DNA of 64,000 nt, taken from positions 1 through 64,000 of the forward strand of contig CANOMQ010000007.1 of the NCBI GenBank assembly GCA_947567595.1, in the 5' to 3' direction. Below are positions 34,676 through 43,417 of the stretch, one piece after another. The stretch's first letter is position 1. The number at the start of each line of letters is the position of its first letter. The notes under the pieces were generated by a model, which had not been told where the DNA came from, made no database searches, and saw only the letters and a program-made list of their open reading frames with translations. The stretch is from an uncultured Lachnospiraceae bacterium (GTDB taxonomy: Bacteria; Bacillota; Clostridia; Lachnospirales; Lachnospiraceae). Position numbers and translations under genes: made by a program.

Positions 34676-35109
34676 TCATATAGTTTTATTGAGGAAATCA
34701 TCTATCTGTTCCAGTATTTCCAAATCACTCTGATAGGAAAAGTCCGAAGCCTCAATGGTCAGCGTTTTTCCCAAAACCTTCTCTTTGCGGATAAATTCCG
34801 CCGTTTTCAGGAAGTCCGCTTTTACATCTAATGTCGTCGTCAGATGTACGGGGTGCCTGTTTTCCGCATTCATGCGGTGAACATATCTGTGATACAAAAC
34901 CTCCGCATTGCCCCGCAAAATCAATGTGAGTACATCGTATCGGTTTTCTTTGGCAATCAGGTGCAGTTTTTTCAACTCGCGCTCATGAAAATTCGCTTCA
35001 AGAATAAGGTCGGCGTTGGTTGGAGAAAACCTGGCAAAGCGCTCAGCGTGTCATAAAAATCAAATTCAATCGGTATCAGACGGTCTTTGTGTCGGTCTTG
35101 CTGCGGCAT
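34676..35109 (-). pseudogene. P-loop kinase-like protein, 5' truncated and frameshifted
   Basis: The 3' frame encodes HLIAKENRYDVLTLILRGNAEVLYHRYVHRMNAENRHPVHLTTT, typical of the lid and C-terminal part of small AAA/zeta-like kinases. Upstream the frame shifts near 35020-35045: one frame gives FSPTNADLILEANFHERELKKL, the next gives RLIPIEFDFYDTLS back to an ATG at 35109 behind GAGGGGG. The Walker A part that should lie about 60 residues further upstream is absent. The 5' end abuts a long inverted repeat at 35133-35179. Confidence 0.7.
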
Positions 35110-35132
35110 GAAAAATCCCCCTCTATTTATTT

Positions 35133-35179
35133 CTATACTATTTGCAGCATTTTGCCTGATTATGCTGCAAATAGTATAG
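35133..35179. repeat. Perfect 18-bp inverted repeat
   Basis: CTATACTATTTGCAGCAT (35133-35150) and its exact complement (35162-35179) flank an 11-nt loop. No T tract follows on either strand, so a terminator is unlikely. It lies between the 5' ends of the truncated kinase gene (minus) and the ABC exporter gene (plus), where it could be an operator or a scar of a mobile element. Confidence 0.75.
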
Positions 35180-35286
35180 AAAAGTCATGCGTATATGCAC
35201 TTGTAAATTCATTTTTTCCTTGATAAACTGTAAAAAGTATAACAGACAACGGCAACGATGTAAAGCAGAACAGGAAGGGAGACAAT

Positions 35287-36987
35287 ATGCAGCGACTGAT
35301 AAAATACGCAAAACCATACTGTTGGCAGCTTATTTTCACCATAGCGGCGGGTATCGGGTGTTCTGCCGCAAACGTGTGGATTATCGACATTTTAAAGCAA
35401 CTCATTGATGTGTCCATGAAAAGGCAGCTTGCCGATACACTGCCAAATCTCGCTGTAAATGCCATACTGGCAATTGTTTTAGGCATTTTATCCAACTATT
35501 TTGTCGTGCGCATGACAGGATACTTTGGCGCAGGAGTTTTGAAGGATTTGCGCCGCGATTTTACAAACCATATGATGAAAATGGCGCCGGATTTTATGGA
35601 GCGGCATAATTTTGGCGATATGATGGAGCGGGCGTCGTCGGACATTGATACCGTTGCGGCATATATGCAGACTTATTTTAAGGATTGTTTGTACGTGCCG
35701 ATTATTGTGATTGTATTTGCCGTATATCTGTTTTCCATGCAGCCGCTGCTTGCTGCAGCATGTCTTGGCCCGCTGCTCGTTATGGTGCCGCTGAGTATCC
35801 GTCTGTTAAAACCTGTCAAAATGGCGCAGTCTGCATATATAAAGCAGTTAGGCATGACAAACAATCATCTTCAGGAGGCGTTTGACGGGGCAGATGTGAT
35901 AAAGGCGTATCATTTACAGACAAAAATGCAGAAGAATTATTATGCTGCGCTGAAAGAAACGTTTGACATTTCCAACCGAAACGATTTATGGCAGTATAAC
36001 ATTGAGCCGCTTTCTTGTCTGATAAGGGAGGCGCCAAGAGCTGCCGCGCTGTGTTTTGGAGGGTATCTTGCCCTTAATGGGTATGTGACACTGGGGGTAC
36101 TGACGGCATTTATCGGCGGCATTGAGAAGATTAACGAACCGCTTGTGGGGGCATACCAGCTGGTTGTCAGGGCGCAGATGGCAATGATATCGATTCGGAG
36201 AGTATTCGAAATCATGGAAATGCCTATAGAAGAGGCGGGCGGTAAGCAGACAGAAATGGACGAGAATAGTAAGTATATGTTTATGTTTCGGGATGTGTCG
36301 TTTGCCTATGCGGGACAGGAAGAACAGGAGAAGATGGTTTTGGCGCATTTGGACTTGGCAATCGAAAAAGGAAAGCGCGTTGCCATTGTCGGAAAAAGCG
36401 GCTGCGGCAAATTGCTTGTTTATAGTCCTGTGCTGGCATTGTTTTCCATTGGCTTTTGCATTATAACGGTGTCGTTTTCCATTCAGATTAATCGGCAGAT
36501 TAACCGGACGGACAAGGATATTCAGAAGAAAATGGCGCAGCTTACGGCGCGGCTGAGCGATATTTTGTCGGGCTTTCCGATATTGAAGATGTTTCGCGGC
36601 GCGTCAATTGTCGTTGACTTTTTCCAAACCGAAAACGAACAGGTGGCGGGCGAGGAAAAACGGCGTGTGAAAAAGCTGGCGGCGCTCGAAATGCTGTCGT
36701 TTTTCTTTGGAATATTGGCAAGCTTTGGAACGATTGGCGTGGGTGTACTTTTGGCGGCGCGCGGCAGAAACCTTTAAGGAGGGCAACGCCAGCGCATTGC
36801 GATTGCAAGGGCATTTTTGCGCGACGCGCCAATTCTTTTGATGGATAAACCCTCCTCCGCATTGGACGTGCAGAGCGAGAAAAAAATCCAACAGGCGATG
36901 AAAGCGCTTGCGCGGCAGAAGGTGGTCATCATGGTGACGCACCGGATGGGGGCGTTTGCAGAGTTTGATCGGGTGGTGCGGTTGTAG
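35287..36987 (+). pseudogene. Two ABC exporter genes collapsed into one broken frame
   Basis: A composite 567-codon frame, start ATG 35287 behind AGGAAGGGAG. Codons 1-374 are an ABC exporter: six-helix membrane domain, then the start of its ATPase up to Walker A (GKSGCGK, ending near 36410). Sequence then jumps into the late membrane domain of a second exporter (LLVYSPVLALFSIGFCIITVS, QLTARLSDILSGFPILKMFRG). Near 36770 it jumps again to an ATPase tail: NL, a TAA (36775-36777) where LSGGQ should have Ser, then GGQRQRIAIARAFLRDAPILLMDKPSSALD. The Walker B catalytic Glu is Lys (codon 36847). Heterodimeric exporters are encoded by adjacent genes, so two deletions in such a pair explain the structure. 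Confidence 0.85.
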
Positions 36988-37053
36988 GAAGGATTATGGG
37001 ATTGGAAAGAATTTTTATGCGAATGTTATGGGGAGATGCACGGAGGATTTATC

Positions 37054-37599
37054 ATGAAAAAAGGTTTACTATGTGCTATTCTTTTTTCCATTGTGTTATG
37101 TGTCGGGCTTTGTATGGGAAGGCAGAAAGGGGAAATTTTTCTTGAAGAAACGGGGAGTGGAAAAGCGGTTGTTTTATATGACGGGCAAACACACAGAATG
37201 GAAACCATTCCTGTCATAGAAAAAACGAGTGTCACGCCGATAACGGATACAATGTATGAAATCACACAAAGTGTCGGATCGCCTGCGCGGTATGTTTTTT
37301 ATTATGATATGGAAAATGGCAGGGTGTCGGACGTGTTTTTTAACCCGATTTTAATTTCTGCGGGCAATGAACCAAGTCGGTATATTGCGTATATGGAAGA
37401 CGGAATGCTGTTTGTTTGTGATATTTTTGACAAAGATATTTTTTGTGAAAAAATAGAAAGGGATTTTACAAAGACGGCAGATCCGGTTTCTGCGGTTATT
37501 GATATTATGCTTGGGGAAGACGGTCTGCTGGTTTTGAAATATTATCAAGGGGACGCGTATAATGTTGTGACGGAAACGATTACGTTGTCATTGGAGTAA
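37054..37599 (+). CDS. Secreted or membrane-anchored protein of unknown function
   Basis: A 181-residue protein. ATG 37054 follows GGAGG; a start at 37036 would add six residues. Residues about 3-22 form a signal peptide or anchor (KKGLLCAILFSIVLCVGLCMG). The mature part has beta-rich sequence with FYYDMENGRVSDVFFNPILISAGNEPSRYIAYMEDGMLFVCDIFD, suggestive of propeller-like or other extracellular beta folds. I do not recognise it. It stands alone behind the broken ABC gene. Confidence 0.65.
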   Translation: MKKGLLCAILFSIVLCVGLCMGRQKGEIFLEETGSGKAVVLYDGQTHRMETIPVIEKTSVTPITDTMYEITQSVGSPARYVFYYDMENGRVSDVFFNPILISAGNEPSRYIAYMEDGMLFVCDIFDKDIFCEKIERDFTKTADPVSAVIDIMLGEDGLLVLKYYQGDAYNVVTETITLSLE

Positions 37600-37813
37600 T
37601 CATAAGGGGTTTTATGATGGCTGTGGGCAGGAACTCCATATTAAACTGTACATACCTTCTGACAGCTTCATCCTCCGGCATATCAATCATTCGCAGCGCG
37701 TTATTCCATAAAATATCTTTTCACCGGCAGCATGTAAAAATTTTTGAAAAATTCCGGATTTTCTGTCACACAGCCATAAAAATGTTGTCTAATATAATAG
37801 GAGGTACAAGTTT

Positions 37814-38357
37814 ATGAACAGAAAAACGAACGAAGAACTACAGGCTTTAGCCAAAGCTGCGGTGGAAGGCGACAAAGAAGCCCTTGAAACGCTTGCCATG
37901 AGTGTACAGGACATGGTATTTAATTTATCCCTGCGAATGCTTGGGACGTTTGCGGACGCGGAGGACGCGACGCAGGACATTCTGCTGAAAATGGTCACGC
38001 ATTTATCCTCGTTTCGGGGCGAAAGCGCTTTTCCGACATGGGTGCTGCGCATTGCGGTCAATCATCTGAAGGATTATAAGAAACATATGTTTGTGAGCCG
38101 CCCGCTCAATTTTGCGTTTTACGGGGCGGATATTGAAAACGCGAACATACAGGATGTGCCGGATTTGACGCAGAATGTAGGCGGCTGCCCAGATTCCGCT
38201 TGAGGCGATGATGGATGTGAAAAATGCGATGGAGGAAATTGACGAGCTGTCGCAGGATTTTTCGTTCTGCAAGCCGTATCAGTCAACAGAACGCACGAAA
38301 GGGCTGGTACGGGAGTTTTTAAATTCAAGCCAGCTTTCCATTGTGCAAAATTCGTGA
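37814..38357 (+). pseudogene. ECF-type sigma factor with region 4 deleted
   Basis: The frame from ATG 37814 (behind AGGAGG) has an intact sigma region 2: LSLRMLGTFADAEDATQDILLKMVTHLSSFRGESAFPTWVLRIAVNHLKDYKK. It then runs through VPDLTQN and stops at 38203. Region 4, needed for -35 recognition, is missing. A following frame (about 38197-38357), IPLEAMMDVKNAMEEIDELSQDF...FLNSSQLSIVQNS, fits as the C-terminal extension seen after region 4 in some clostridial ECF factors, so an internal deletion of roughly 80 codons plus a frame change is likely. The identity of that tail is an inference. Confidence 0.65.
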
Positions 38358-38365
38358 AAAAGGAG

Positions 38366-38388
38366 AAAAGCCCTACGGGGCTTTTTTT
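38366..38388 (+). terminator. Terminator after the sigma factor remnant
   Basis: AAAAGCCC (38366-38373) and GGGCTTTT (38378-38385) around loop TACG, with a T run. Confidence 0.88.
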
Positions 38389-38399
38389 CGTGTTTTTCA

Positions 38400-38428
38400 T
38401 TGCAACCCAGTGATTATTATGATAAAAT
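38400..38428 (+). promoter_or_regulatory. Promoter of the SUFU gene
   Basis: TTGCAA (38400-38405), 17-bp spacer, TAAAAT (38423-38428), about 58 bp before the ATG at 38486. Confidence 0.6.
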
Positions 38429-38485
38429 CAAAACAGACGAACAAAAGTTTGCGCACATTGTAAAAGAGAGGAAAGGACGAACAAT

Positions 38486-39076
38486 ATGGAACAGGAATAT
38501 TCAGATAAAGAACAAAGACAGTTGGTATTGCAGCGGCTCAAGGAGGTTTTTGAAAATCCGGTTCAGGTCGAACCCTTTGTGTCGGACGACGAACAGGCTT
38601 CCGTTGAGATTGTAAGCCGTGCGGACAGTCCTTTTGAAGGAGTGACTTCTTATTCAACCTTGGGTGTTTATCAATGCGAAAATCTGCTGACAGCAGATGA
38701 TAAAGAATTGAATGTGGAATTTTTGGGGATTTGCGATAGCAGGAATAACTGGTTTGGCGGGCTTTTATCGACCTGTGCATTTGCCATGATAAAAGGAAAA
38801 GTGCGGGCGCATCCGTTTGAGGTCTATAAGGATATTATTCCGGTATACCAGCCCAACATTGACATGAAGCACATTCTCTTAATTCCGCCGTTTTCCCTTC
38901 GTCATGAATTGGGCGTAATAGAAACTGACAATCGTGTCATAACTTGGCTGATGTTAAATCCCATATCAGAAAACGAATATGCGTTTATGCAGAAAAACGG
39001 TTATGAGAAGCTGCTTGATGTATTTGTGGAGCAGGATATAGATGTTTATGATTTATATAGAAGGTCTGTTTTTTGA
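38486..39076 (+). CDS. Suppressor-of-fused (SUFU) domain protein
   Basis: A 196-residue SUFU-family protein. Family hallmarks: TSYSTLGVYQCENLL, the ELNVEFLGIC strand, LSTCAFAMIKGKVRAHPFEVY, MKHILLIPPFSL, TWLMLNPISENEYAFMQKNGYEKLLDVFVEQDIDVYDLYRRSVF. In bacteria SUFU proteins are mostly immunity proteins against polymorphic toxins. No toxin gene is next to it, so it is an orphan here. It has its own promoter and a preceding terminator. It follows a broken sigma factor and precedes another small orphan gene. Confidence 0.8.
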   Translation: MEQEYSDKEQRQLVLQRLKEVFENPVQVEPFVSDDEQASVEIVSRADSPFEGVTSYSTLGVYQCENLLTADDKELNVEFLGICDSRNNWFGGLLSTCAFAMIKGKVRAHPFEVYKDIIPVYQPNIDMKHILLIPPFSLRHELGVIETDNRVITWLMLNPISENEYAFMQKNGYEKLLDVFVEQDIDVYDLYRRSVF

Positions 39077-39157
39077 GTTGTTTCGGGGAATAATGGCTGA
39101 TGGCGGAACGAAGCGCCAAAGCGGGTAAAGTTTGCTATCAATAGAAGAAAGAAGGAT

Positions 39158-39958
39158 ATGGAAATGGACGACACAATCATTATAAAAAAGGATGCTGTCA
39201 AGCTGGTACGCAAGCGCTTGAAGGAGCTGCTTAAGCCACTCGGATTTCAGCCTCATCCAAAGGAGCGAAACCGCCTGATGCGCGTCCGGGAAGAACTGAT
39301 TGACGAGGTCAGCCTGCGCACGGACGGTACGCATCTGACGCCCTGCTTTCACATTTATTATAGAAAAGCGCCTTTTACGAGCCTGTATGTGGATTTGGTG
39401 AATAATTCCCTGTGGCGTGTCATGAAGGCGCAGGAACAGATTGAAACACATCTTTGGTGGAATGTGGAAATTCCGATGGAAGGCCCTTATTATTACAAGC
39501 TGGAACATTTTGAGGCTGTGTGGAAGGACGTGGTGCTTGCATTGGAGCGTTATATTCTGCCATATATGGACGCGATGAGCGTGGAGAAGCTGCTTGATTT
39601 TATGGTGAACCCCCAAAGGCGGCCAGACGGGGAGAAAGAGATTTTCCGAGTTTCTCAGATTGTGGTTTTTTGTGACATATATTTTGCGTGTATGGATCAG
39701 GCTGCGGTGTATGGCGTTGGCATGTGGCTTGCGGGGGAGTATGCAAAGGGACTGCCGTATATTATTTTTGCCATGAACAAGTACCGTGAGCATATGAGAC
39801 CGCATATGCAGGAGATGGAACAGTTTAATGAGGGGCGTGTCTTGGGAGTTTTAGATGCCATGATGGCTGTTTATGAGACAAGACCGGAGCAATTAAAGGA
39901 GAAGGTAGTGCAACTGACGGATAAGATTTCCGAAAACTGGGCGGATTATATGATGTGA
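39158..39958 (+). CDS. Soluble protein of unknown function (DUF4304-like start)
   Basis: A 266-residue cytosolic protein. The N-terminal part (KKDAVKLVRKRLKELLKPLGFQPHPKERNRLMRVREELIDEVSLR) resembles the beginning of DUF4304-type immunity proteins, where a helix leads to GFxxxxxxxxR and two strands. The C-terminal half is helical, with PYIIFAMNKYREHMRPHMQEMEQFNEGRVLGVLDAM. The similarity is weak and by eye. GAAGGAT lies before the ATG. It lies 81 bp after the SUFU gene, possibly in one transcript. Confidence 0.5.
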   Translation: MEMDDTIIIKKDAVKLVRKRLKELLKPLGFQPHPKERNRLMRVREELIDEVSLRTDGTHLTPCFHIYYRKAPFTSLYVDLVNNSLWRVMKAQEQIETHLWWNVEIPMEGPYYYKLEHFEAVWKDVVLALERYILPYMDAMSVEKLLDFMVNPQRRPDGEKEIFRVSQIVVFCDIYFACMDQAAVYGVGMWLAGEYAKGLPYIIFAMNKYREHMRPHMQEMEQFNEGRVLGVLDAMMAVYETRPEQLKEKVVQLTDKISENWADYMM

Positions 39959-39963
39959 TTTAT

Positions 39964-40000
39964 ATTCCCGCAAGCCATTTGTCTCGTTGCTCGCGGGAAT
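39964..40000. terminator. Hairpin between convergent genes
   Basis: ATTCCCGC (39964-39971) pairs with GCGGGAAT (39993-40000). It lies between the stop codons of the genes ending at 39958 and 40021. The T runs are weak. Confidence 0.5.
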
Positions 40001-40020
40001 AAAATAAAGGCATAAAAATA

Positions 40021-40539
40021 CTACATCACATGCAATTCCCGAAAGATGAGTGTCATATGCGCATCGTCTGTTTTCTGTATCCAAAACAGGGCGCTTAAAT
40101 CGCTGTGCTCGCCGTCAAGCAGGATACAGTCGCATATGATGTCGCCGATGATATGCGGATAATCCAAATCGGTTATTCCCCACGTTTTTGCCATTTCGGG
40201 CGATACGGCGTAATCAAAAATATCAATGTCAATTTTCTCCAGCAATTGCTCTTTGTCAGGACGTGCCAAAATGGAAGTGACCTTGTAGTCAACCTTGCAA
40301 TCCGCGCCGTATTCACGCTTGATATCTTCTTTTGTGAACCACGGCATGCCATAGGTATAAACTGCTGCCTCTAAGTTTTGGGGCGTCCATATCCATTGCC
40401 TGCCATCGACCGTCTGCGTGTCATCATGCAGGAAAAGCTCCAACGCCTCCGCGTAGTTCTCCTGCGCTAACAGTTCAATCCATTCTACGATTAGATTTTT
40501 GATTTCCGCCTTGCCGGCGTTTATGGGTAAAGTTTTCAA
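40021..40539 (-). CDS. Cytosolic protein of unknown function
   Basis: A 172-residue, acidic protein without signal or membrane segments. The N-terminal region (EIKNLIVEWIELLAQENYAEALELFLHD) looks like the first helices of an NTF2/SnoaL-like fold; the rest has VDYKVTSILARPDKEQLLEKIDIDIFDYAV and ISDL-type strands ending IQKTDDAHMTLIFRELHVM. GGAGGTACATTT precedes the ATG on the minus strand. I do not recognise it; its size and setting would fit another immunity-type orphan. Confidence 0.5.
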   Translation of the reverse strand: MKTLPINAGKAEIKNLIVEWIELLAQENYAEALELFLHDDTQTVDGRQWIWTPQNLEAAVYTYGMPWFTKEDIKREYGADCKVDYKVTSILARPDKEQLLEKIDIDIFDYAVSPEMAKTWGITDLDYPHIIGDIICDCILLDGEHSDLSALFWIQKTDDAHMTLIFRELHVM

Positions 40540-40631
40540 TATAAATGTACCTCCGATTTTTCGTTTGTCTGTTATCTACGGCATCAAAATTATAACACAT
40601 AAAGGGGAATACCGCAAATAGCGGGAGAAAA

Positions 40632-40668
40632 ACAGTTCACATCATAAAAACCACATTTCAATACAGTT
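40632..40668 (+). promoter_or_regulatory. Two LytTR-like half-sites before the response regulator
   Basis: ACAGTT occurs at 40632-40637 (ACAGTTCAC) and 40663-40668 (ACAGTTCCA), the same orientation, 31 bp apart, i.e. about three helical turns, immediately before the promoter at 40672. LytTR regulators such as AgrA and VirR bind ACAGTT-type direct repeats. Spacing is three turns rather than the usual two. Confidence 0.45.
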
Positions 40669-40671
40669 CCA

Positions 40672-40700
40672 TTGCCTTCCCTAAAAAGAAATGATAAAAT
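40672..40700 (+). promoter_or_regulatory. Promoter of the LytTR/GHKL operon
   Basis: TTGCCT (40672-40677), 17-bp spacer, TAAAAT (40695-40700), 40 bp before the ATG at 40741. Confidence 0.6.
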
Positions 40701-40740
40701 AAACTCTTTCAAAGCAAAGAGAAAAACAAGGAGGGATTAC

Positions 40741-41445
40741 ATGATACGCATAGCAATCTGCGACGACGAAAAAACAATGTCGGACAACATCAAATCAATG
40801 GTAACCCATTTTTTCCGCAGCAAAAACACCGACACCGTAATCGTGCAATTTTCCTGCGGCGAGGACTTGCTAAACCACGACACCCCGATAGACATCTTAT
40901 TCCTAGACATTCAGATGAAAACCCTAAACGGTATGGAAACCGCGAAAAAACTGCGCGCCCGCGGCTTTAAAGGATTCCTGATTTTCATAACAATCCTGAA
41001 AGAACTGGTATTCGAGTCTTTCGACGTACAGGCATACGACTACTTGGTCAAACCAATCAAGGAAAGCCATTTCCAAAAAACAATGGAACGCCTTTTTGCC
41101 TCCATGCAGACTGCTAACGAGACAAGCCTGCTGGTACAGAAAGGCTATGAACGCACCATTATCCCGTCTGACGAAATCGTCTTTTGCGAAATCATTGACA
41201 GAAAAGTCTACCTGCACCTCACCTCGTCCGAAGTCGTTGACTATTACGAGCGCATTGAACACTTGGAAACAAAGCTTGGCAGCAGCTTTTTCCGTTGCCA
41301 CAGAAGCTTCCTAATCAACCTCAGGCACTTAAAAAGCTACAAAAACAGCACCGCATACATGGAAAACGGCAGGCAGATTCCGGTATCAAGACTGCGCAGC
41401 AAGGAATTTTCCAACGTGATTTTGCGCTATATGGAAACCATGTGA
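40741..41445 (+). CDS. LytTR-family response regulator
   Basis: A 234-residue AgrA/LytR-type response regulator. The receiver domain (about 1-125) has the acidic pocket ICDDEK, phospho-acceptor Asp56 in ILFLDIQM, and the Lys in YLVKPI. The LytTR DNA-binding domain (about 140-234) includes VFCEIIDRKVYLHL, FFRCHRSFLINLRHLKSY and GRQIPVSRLRSKEF. ATG 40741 lies behind AAGGAGGG; an upstream in-frame start is unlikely. The histidine kinase follows after 32 bp. No AgrB or AgrD-like gene is seen in the neighbourhood. Confidence 0.9.
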   Translation: MIRIAICDDEKTMSDNIKSMVTHFFRSKNTDTVIVQFSCGEDLLNHDTPIDILFLDIQMKTLNGMETAKKLRARGFKGFLIFITILKELVFESFDVQAYDYLVKPIKESHFQKTMERLFASMQTANETSLLVQKGYERTIIPSDEIVFCEIIDRKVYLHLTSSEVVDYYERIEHLETKLGSSFFRCHRSFLINLRHLKSYKNSTAYMENGRQIPVSRLRSKEFSNVILRYMETM

Positions 41446-41477
41446 CACACCTTTACGCAATGGAAAGGAGGGCAGAC

Positions 41478-42830
41478 ATGCCGGCATATCTCGATTTTTT
41501 CTACACACAGATGATGGCAGGTATCCAAGTGCTTGTAGGATTTTATTTCTATATAAAATTATTACATAAAAAAACAAAAACATTTGTTTATATCCTGATA
41601 ACCGTTTTTTGGCTTTTTATGACCACCGTCCTTCCCGACAGCAGCATTATCGATTTTTTATTATATTTTCTCCTTCTGACAGCAAGCGGCATTCTCCTGT
41701 GCCACGCGAATTGGAAACCCGCACTGCTGTACGCCGCACTGACAGTCGAGGTCATGCAGCTAAGCTATGGCATAGTCAATTCCCTGCTGTTAATGCTTTA
41801 CCCGTTCACAGCCAGCCTCAATCAGAAAGTCGTCGGCATTGCCTTCATGATTTTAGGGCACGTTGCATTGCTGCCCGCCATTTTCTGCTACCGCATGATT
41901 TGCAGATATTTTTCCTATTATGAAACCATTCAGAAGCAATCCATGCTCATGGTGCTGATACCGATTTTGCTCATCTTTTTCATGAGTGACTACATCAGCT
42001 CCGTCATTTACGGAAACGTCAGCGTCACAGACAGCAGCGGAAGGATTCTCCATACAAACCACTATCAGATTTTCGTGATACAGCTTTTGGGGATCGCAAG
42101 CCTGTTCTGTATCATGTCCGCCTGCAAAAAACTGCTGCAAAACGTCCGCCTCAGCACAGAGCTGTCGCTGTTAGAACAGCAGGAGCATTCCCTCAGCCAA
42201 TACGTGGCAGAGGCAAGGGCGCGCTACGACAAAACAAAAGCCTTCCGCCATGACCTGAAAAACCACATGACCGTGTTAAGCGAACTGCTGCAAAGCGGCA
42301 AGACAAAGAAAGCGCTGACCTACATTGCGGACATGGCGGAACAGACACAGGAGCTGTCCTTTGCGTGCAGCACCAACAATCCCGTGGCAGACATTTTGGT
42401 GGGAAACAAGCTGGGACTGGCAAAAAGCATGAATATTGACGTCCGCTGTTCCCTGCTTTTGCCTTATCCCTGTTTTGTGCGCGACATTGACTTTTGCATT
42501 ATCCTCTCAAACGCGCTTGACAACGCAATCCATGCCTGTCAGAAAATGGAGGACAGCGATGGGCGCTACATCCACGTATCGGGACGTACACAGGGGGATT
42601 TTCTGCTGCTGGAGGTTGAAAACAGCTTCCGTGGAAACGCGCTTTTCCAAAAAGGAACCGGATTGTCAAACATCAAAGCAGTCGCGGAAAAATATCACGG
42701 CGCAATGCGCACAACAGTACAGGGCAAAACGTTTCTCCTTAGCGTCCTGCTCATCATTCCACGGCAATCAGATAACATCTTACATCAAAACAGTTCAGAC
42801 ACCGCTTTGGACAGTCGAAACAGCAAATGA
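41478..42830 (+). CDS. GHKL sensor histidine kinase (AgrC-like)
   Basis: A 450-residue kinase with an N-terminal sensor of about six transmembrane helices (residues about 5-215), a coiled linker, the phospho-acceptor His258 in AFRHDLKNHM, and a GHKL ATPase domain with the N box LSNALDNAIHAC and a GTGLSNIKAVAEKYHG Gly box. The layout matches peptide-pheromone receptors of the AgrC class, but no pheromone gene was found here. ATG 41478 is preceded by AAAGGAGG. The 3' end of the gene carries a LytTR-like repeat pair that probably belongs to the next gene. Confidence 0.9.
   Translation: MPAYLDFFYTQMMAGIQVLVGFYFYIKLLHKKTKTFVYILITVFWLFMTTVLPDSSIIDFLLYFLLLTASGILLCHANWKPALLYAALTVEVMQLSYGIVNSLLLMLYPFTASLNQKVVGIAFMILGHVALLPAIFCYRMICRYFSYYETIQKQSMLMVLIPILLIFFMSDYISSVIYGNVSVTDSSGRILHTNHYQIFVIQLLGIASLFCIMSACKKLLQNVRLSTELSLLEQQEHSLSQYVAEARARYDKTKAFRHDLKNHMTVLSELLQSGKTKKALTYIADMAEQTQELSFACSTNNPVADILVGNKLGLAKSMNIDVRCSLLLPYPCFVRDIDFCIILSNALDNAIHACQKMEDSDGRYIHVSGRTQGDFLLLEVENSFRGNALFQKGTGLSNIKAVAEKYHGAMRTTVQGKTFLLSVLLIIPRQSDNILHQNSSDTALDSRNSK
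42790..42819 (+). promoter_or_regulatory. Candidate LytTR binding repeats before the coiled-coil gene
   Basis: ACAGTTCAG (42790-42798) and ACAGTCGAA (42811-42819) are direct repeats with a start-to-start distance of 21 bp, the two-turn spacing known for AgrA-type LytTR sites (9-bp repeats, 12-bp gap). They lie inside the 3' end of the kinase gene, 59-88 bp before the ATG at 42878. No clear -10 box follows. Confidence 0.5.
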
Positions 42831-42877
42831 AGGGTGGCGCACCCATCAGAAAAAATTTGAGACAGGAGGGAACCATT

Positions 42878-43384
42878 ATGTCAATGGAAATTCGTGAAAC
42901 CTACAACCGCACACAGACCGATTACGCCGAGCGGAAAAAGACGCAGCAGGCGCTTCGGGAGGAAAAGGCAAAGGAGGCACAGGAAGCAAAGGAGGAGAAG
43001 GAAAAAGCGTCCAAACAGGCAGACGCTCCGAAGGATGAATACATCAGCAGCGAGCAGTCTGGCGCAAAGCCAAGCGGGCTCTACCGGCTTGAGCAGGACG
43101 AAAACGGAAACAAAAAAATCGTTTTTGAAGACCCGAAGAAGGCAAAAAAGAAAGAACGTGCAGAGGAAGCCGCAGAGCAGTGCACAACCGACACGGGCAA
43201 CGTAGACCGCGAAATCGAGAAGCTCAAGGAAAAGAAGCAGCAGATTGAACAGCAAATCCAGTCTGCACAGGGCGACGAGGCAAAGGTCAGGGAATTGCAG
43301 AAAAAACTGGCGCAGGTGGAAAACGAGCTAAGCCAAAAGGACAACGACACCTACAGACGGCAGAACGCGACGGTTACAGGCTAA
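42878..43384 (+). CDS. Coiled-coil protein next to the LytTR system
   Basis: A 168-residue hydrophilic protein without signal peptide. Residues about 15-50 are Lys/Glu/Ala-rich coiled-coil (AERKKTQQALREEKAKEAQEAKEEKEK), 55-95 are polar, and 110-155 are a second coiled-coil (DREIEKLKEKKQQIEQQIQS, VRELQKKLAQVENELSQ). ACAGGAGG precedes ATG 42878. I do not know the family. Its position directly after the kinase gene and behind LytTR-like repeats suggests it is a target of the two-component system. A hairpin at 43418 ends the unit. Confidence 0.7.
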   Translation: MSMEIRETYNRTQTDYAERKKTQQALREEKAKEAQEAKEEKEKASKQADAPKDEYISSEQSGAKPSGLYRLEQDENGNKKIVFEDPKKAKKKERAEEAAEQCTTDTGNVDREIEKLKEKKQQIEQQIQSAQGDEAKVRELQKKLAQVENELSQKDNDTYRRQNATVTG

Positions 43385-43417
43385 ATAAATCTTTATCAGG
43401 ATATCAAAAACCAATGA

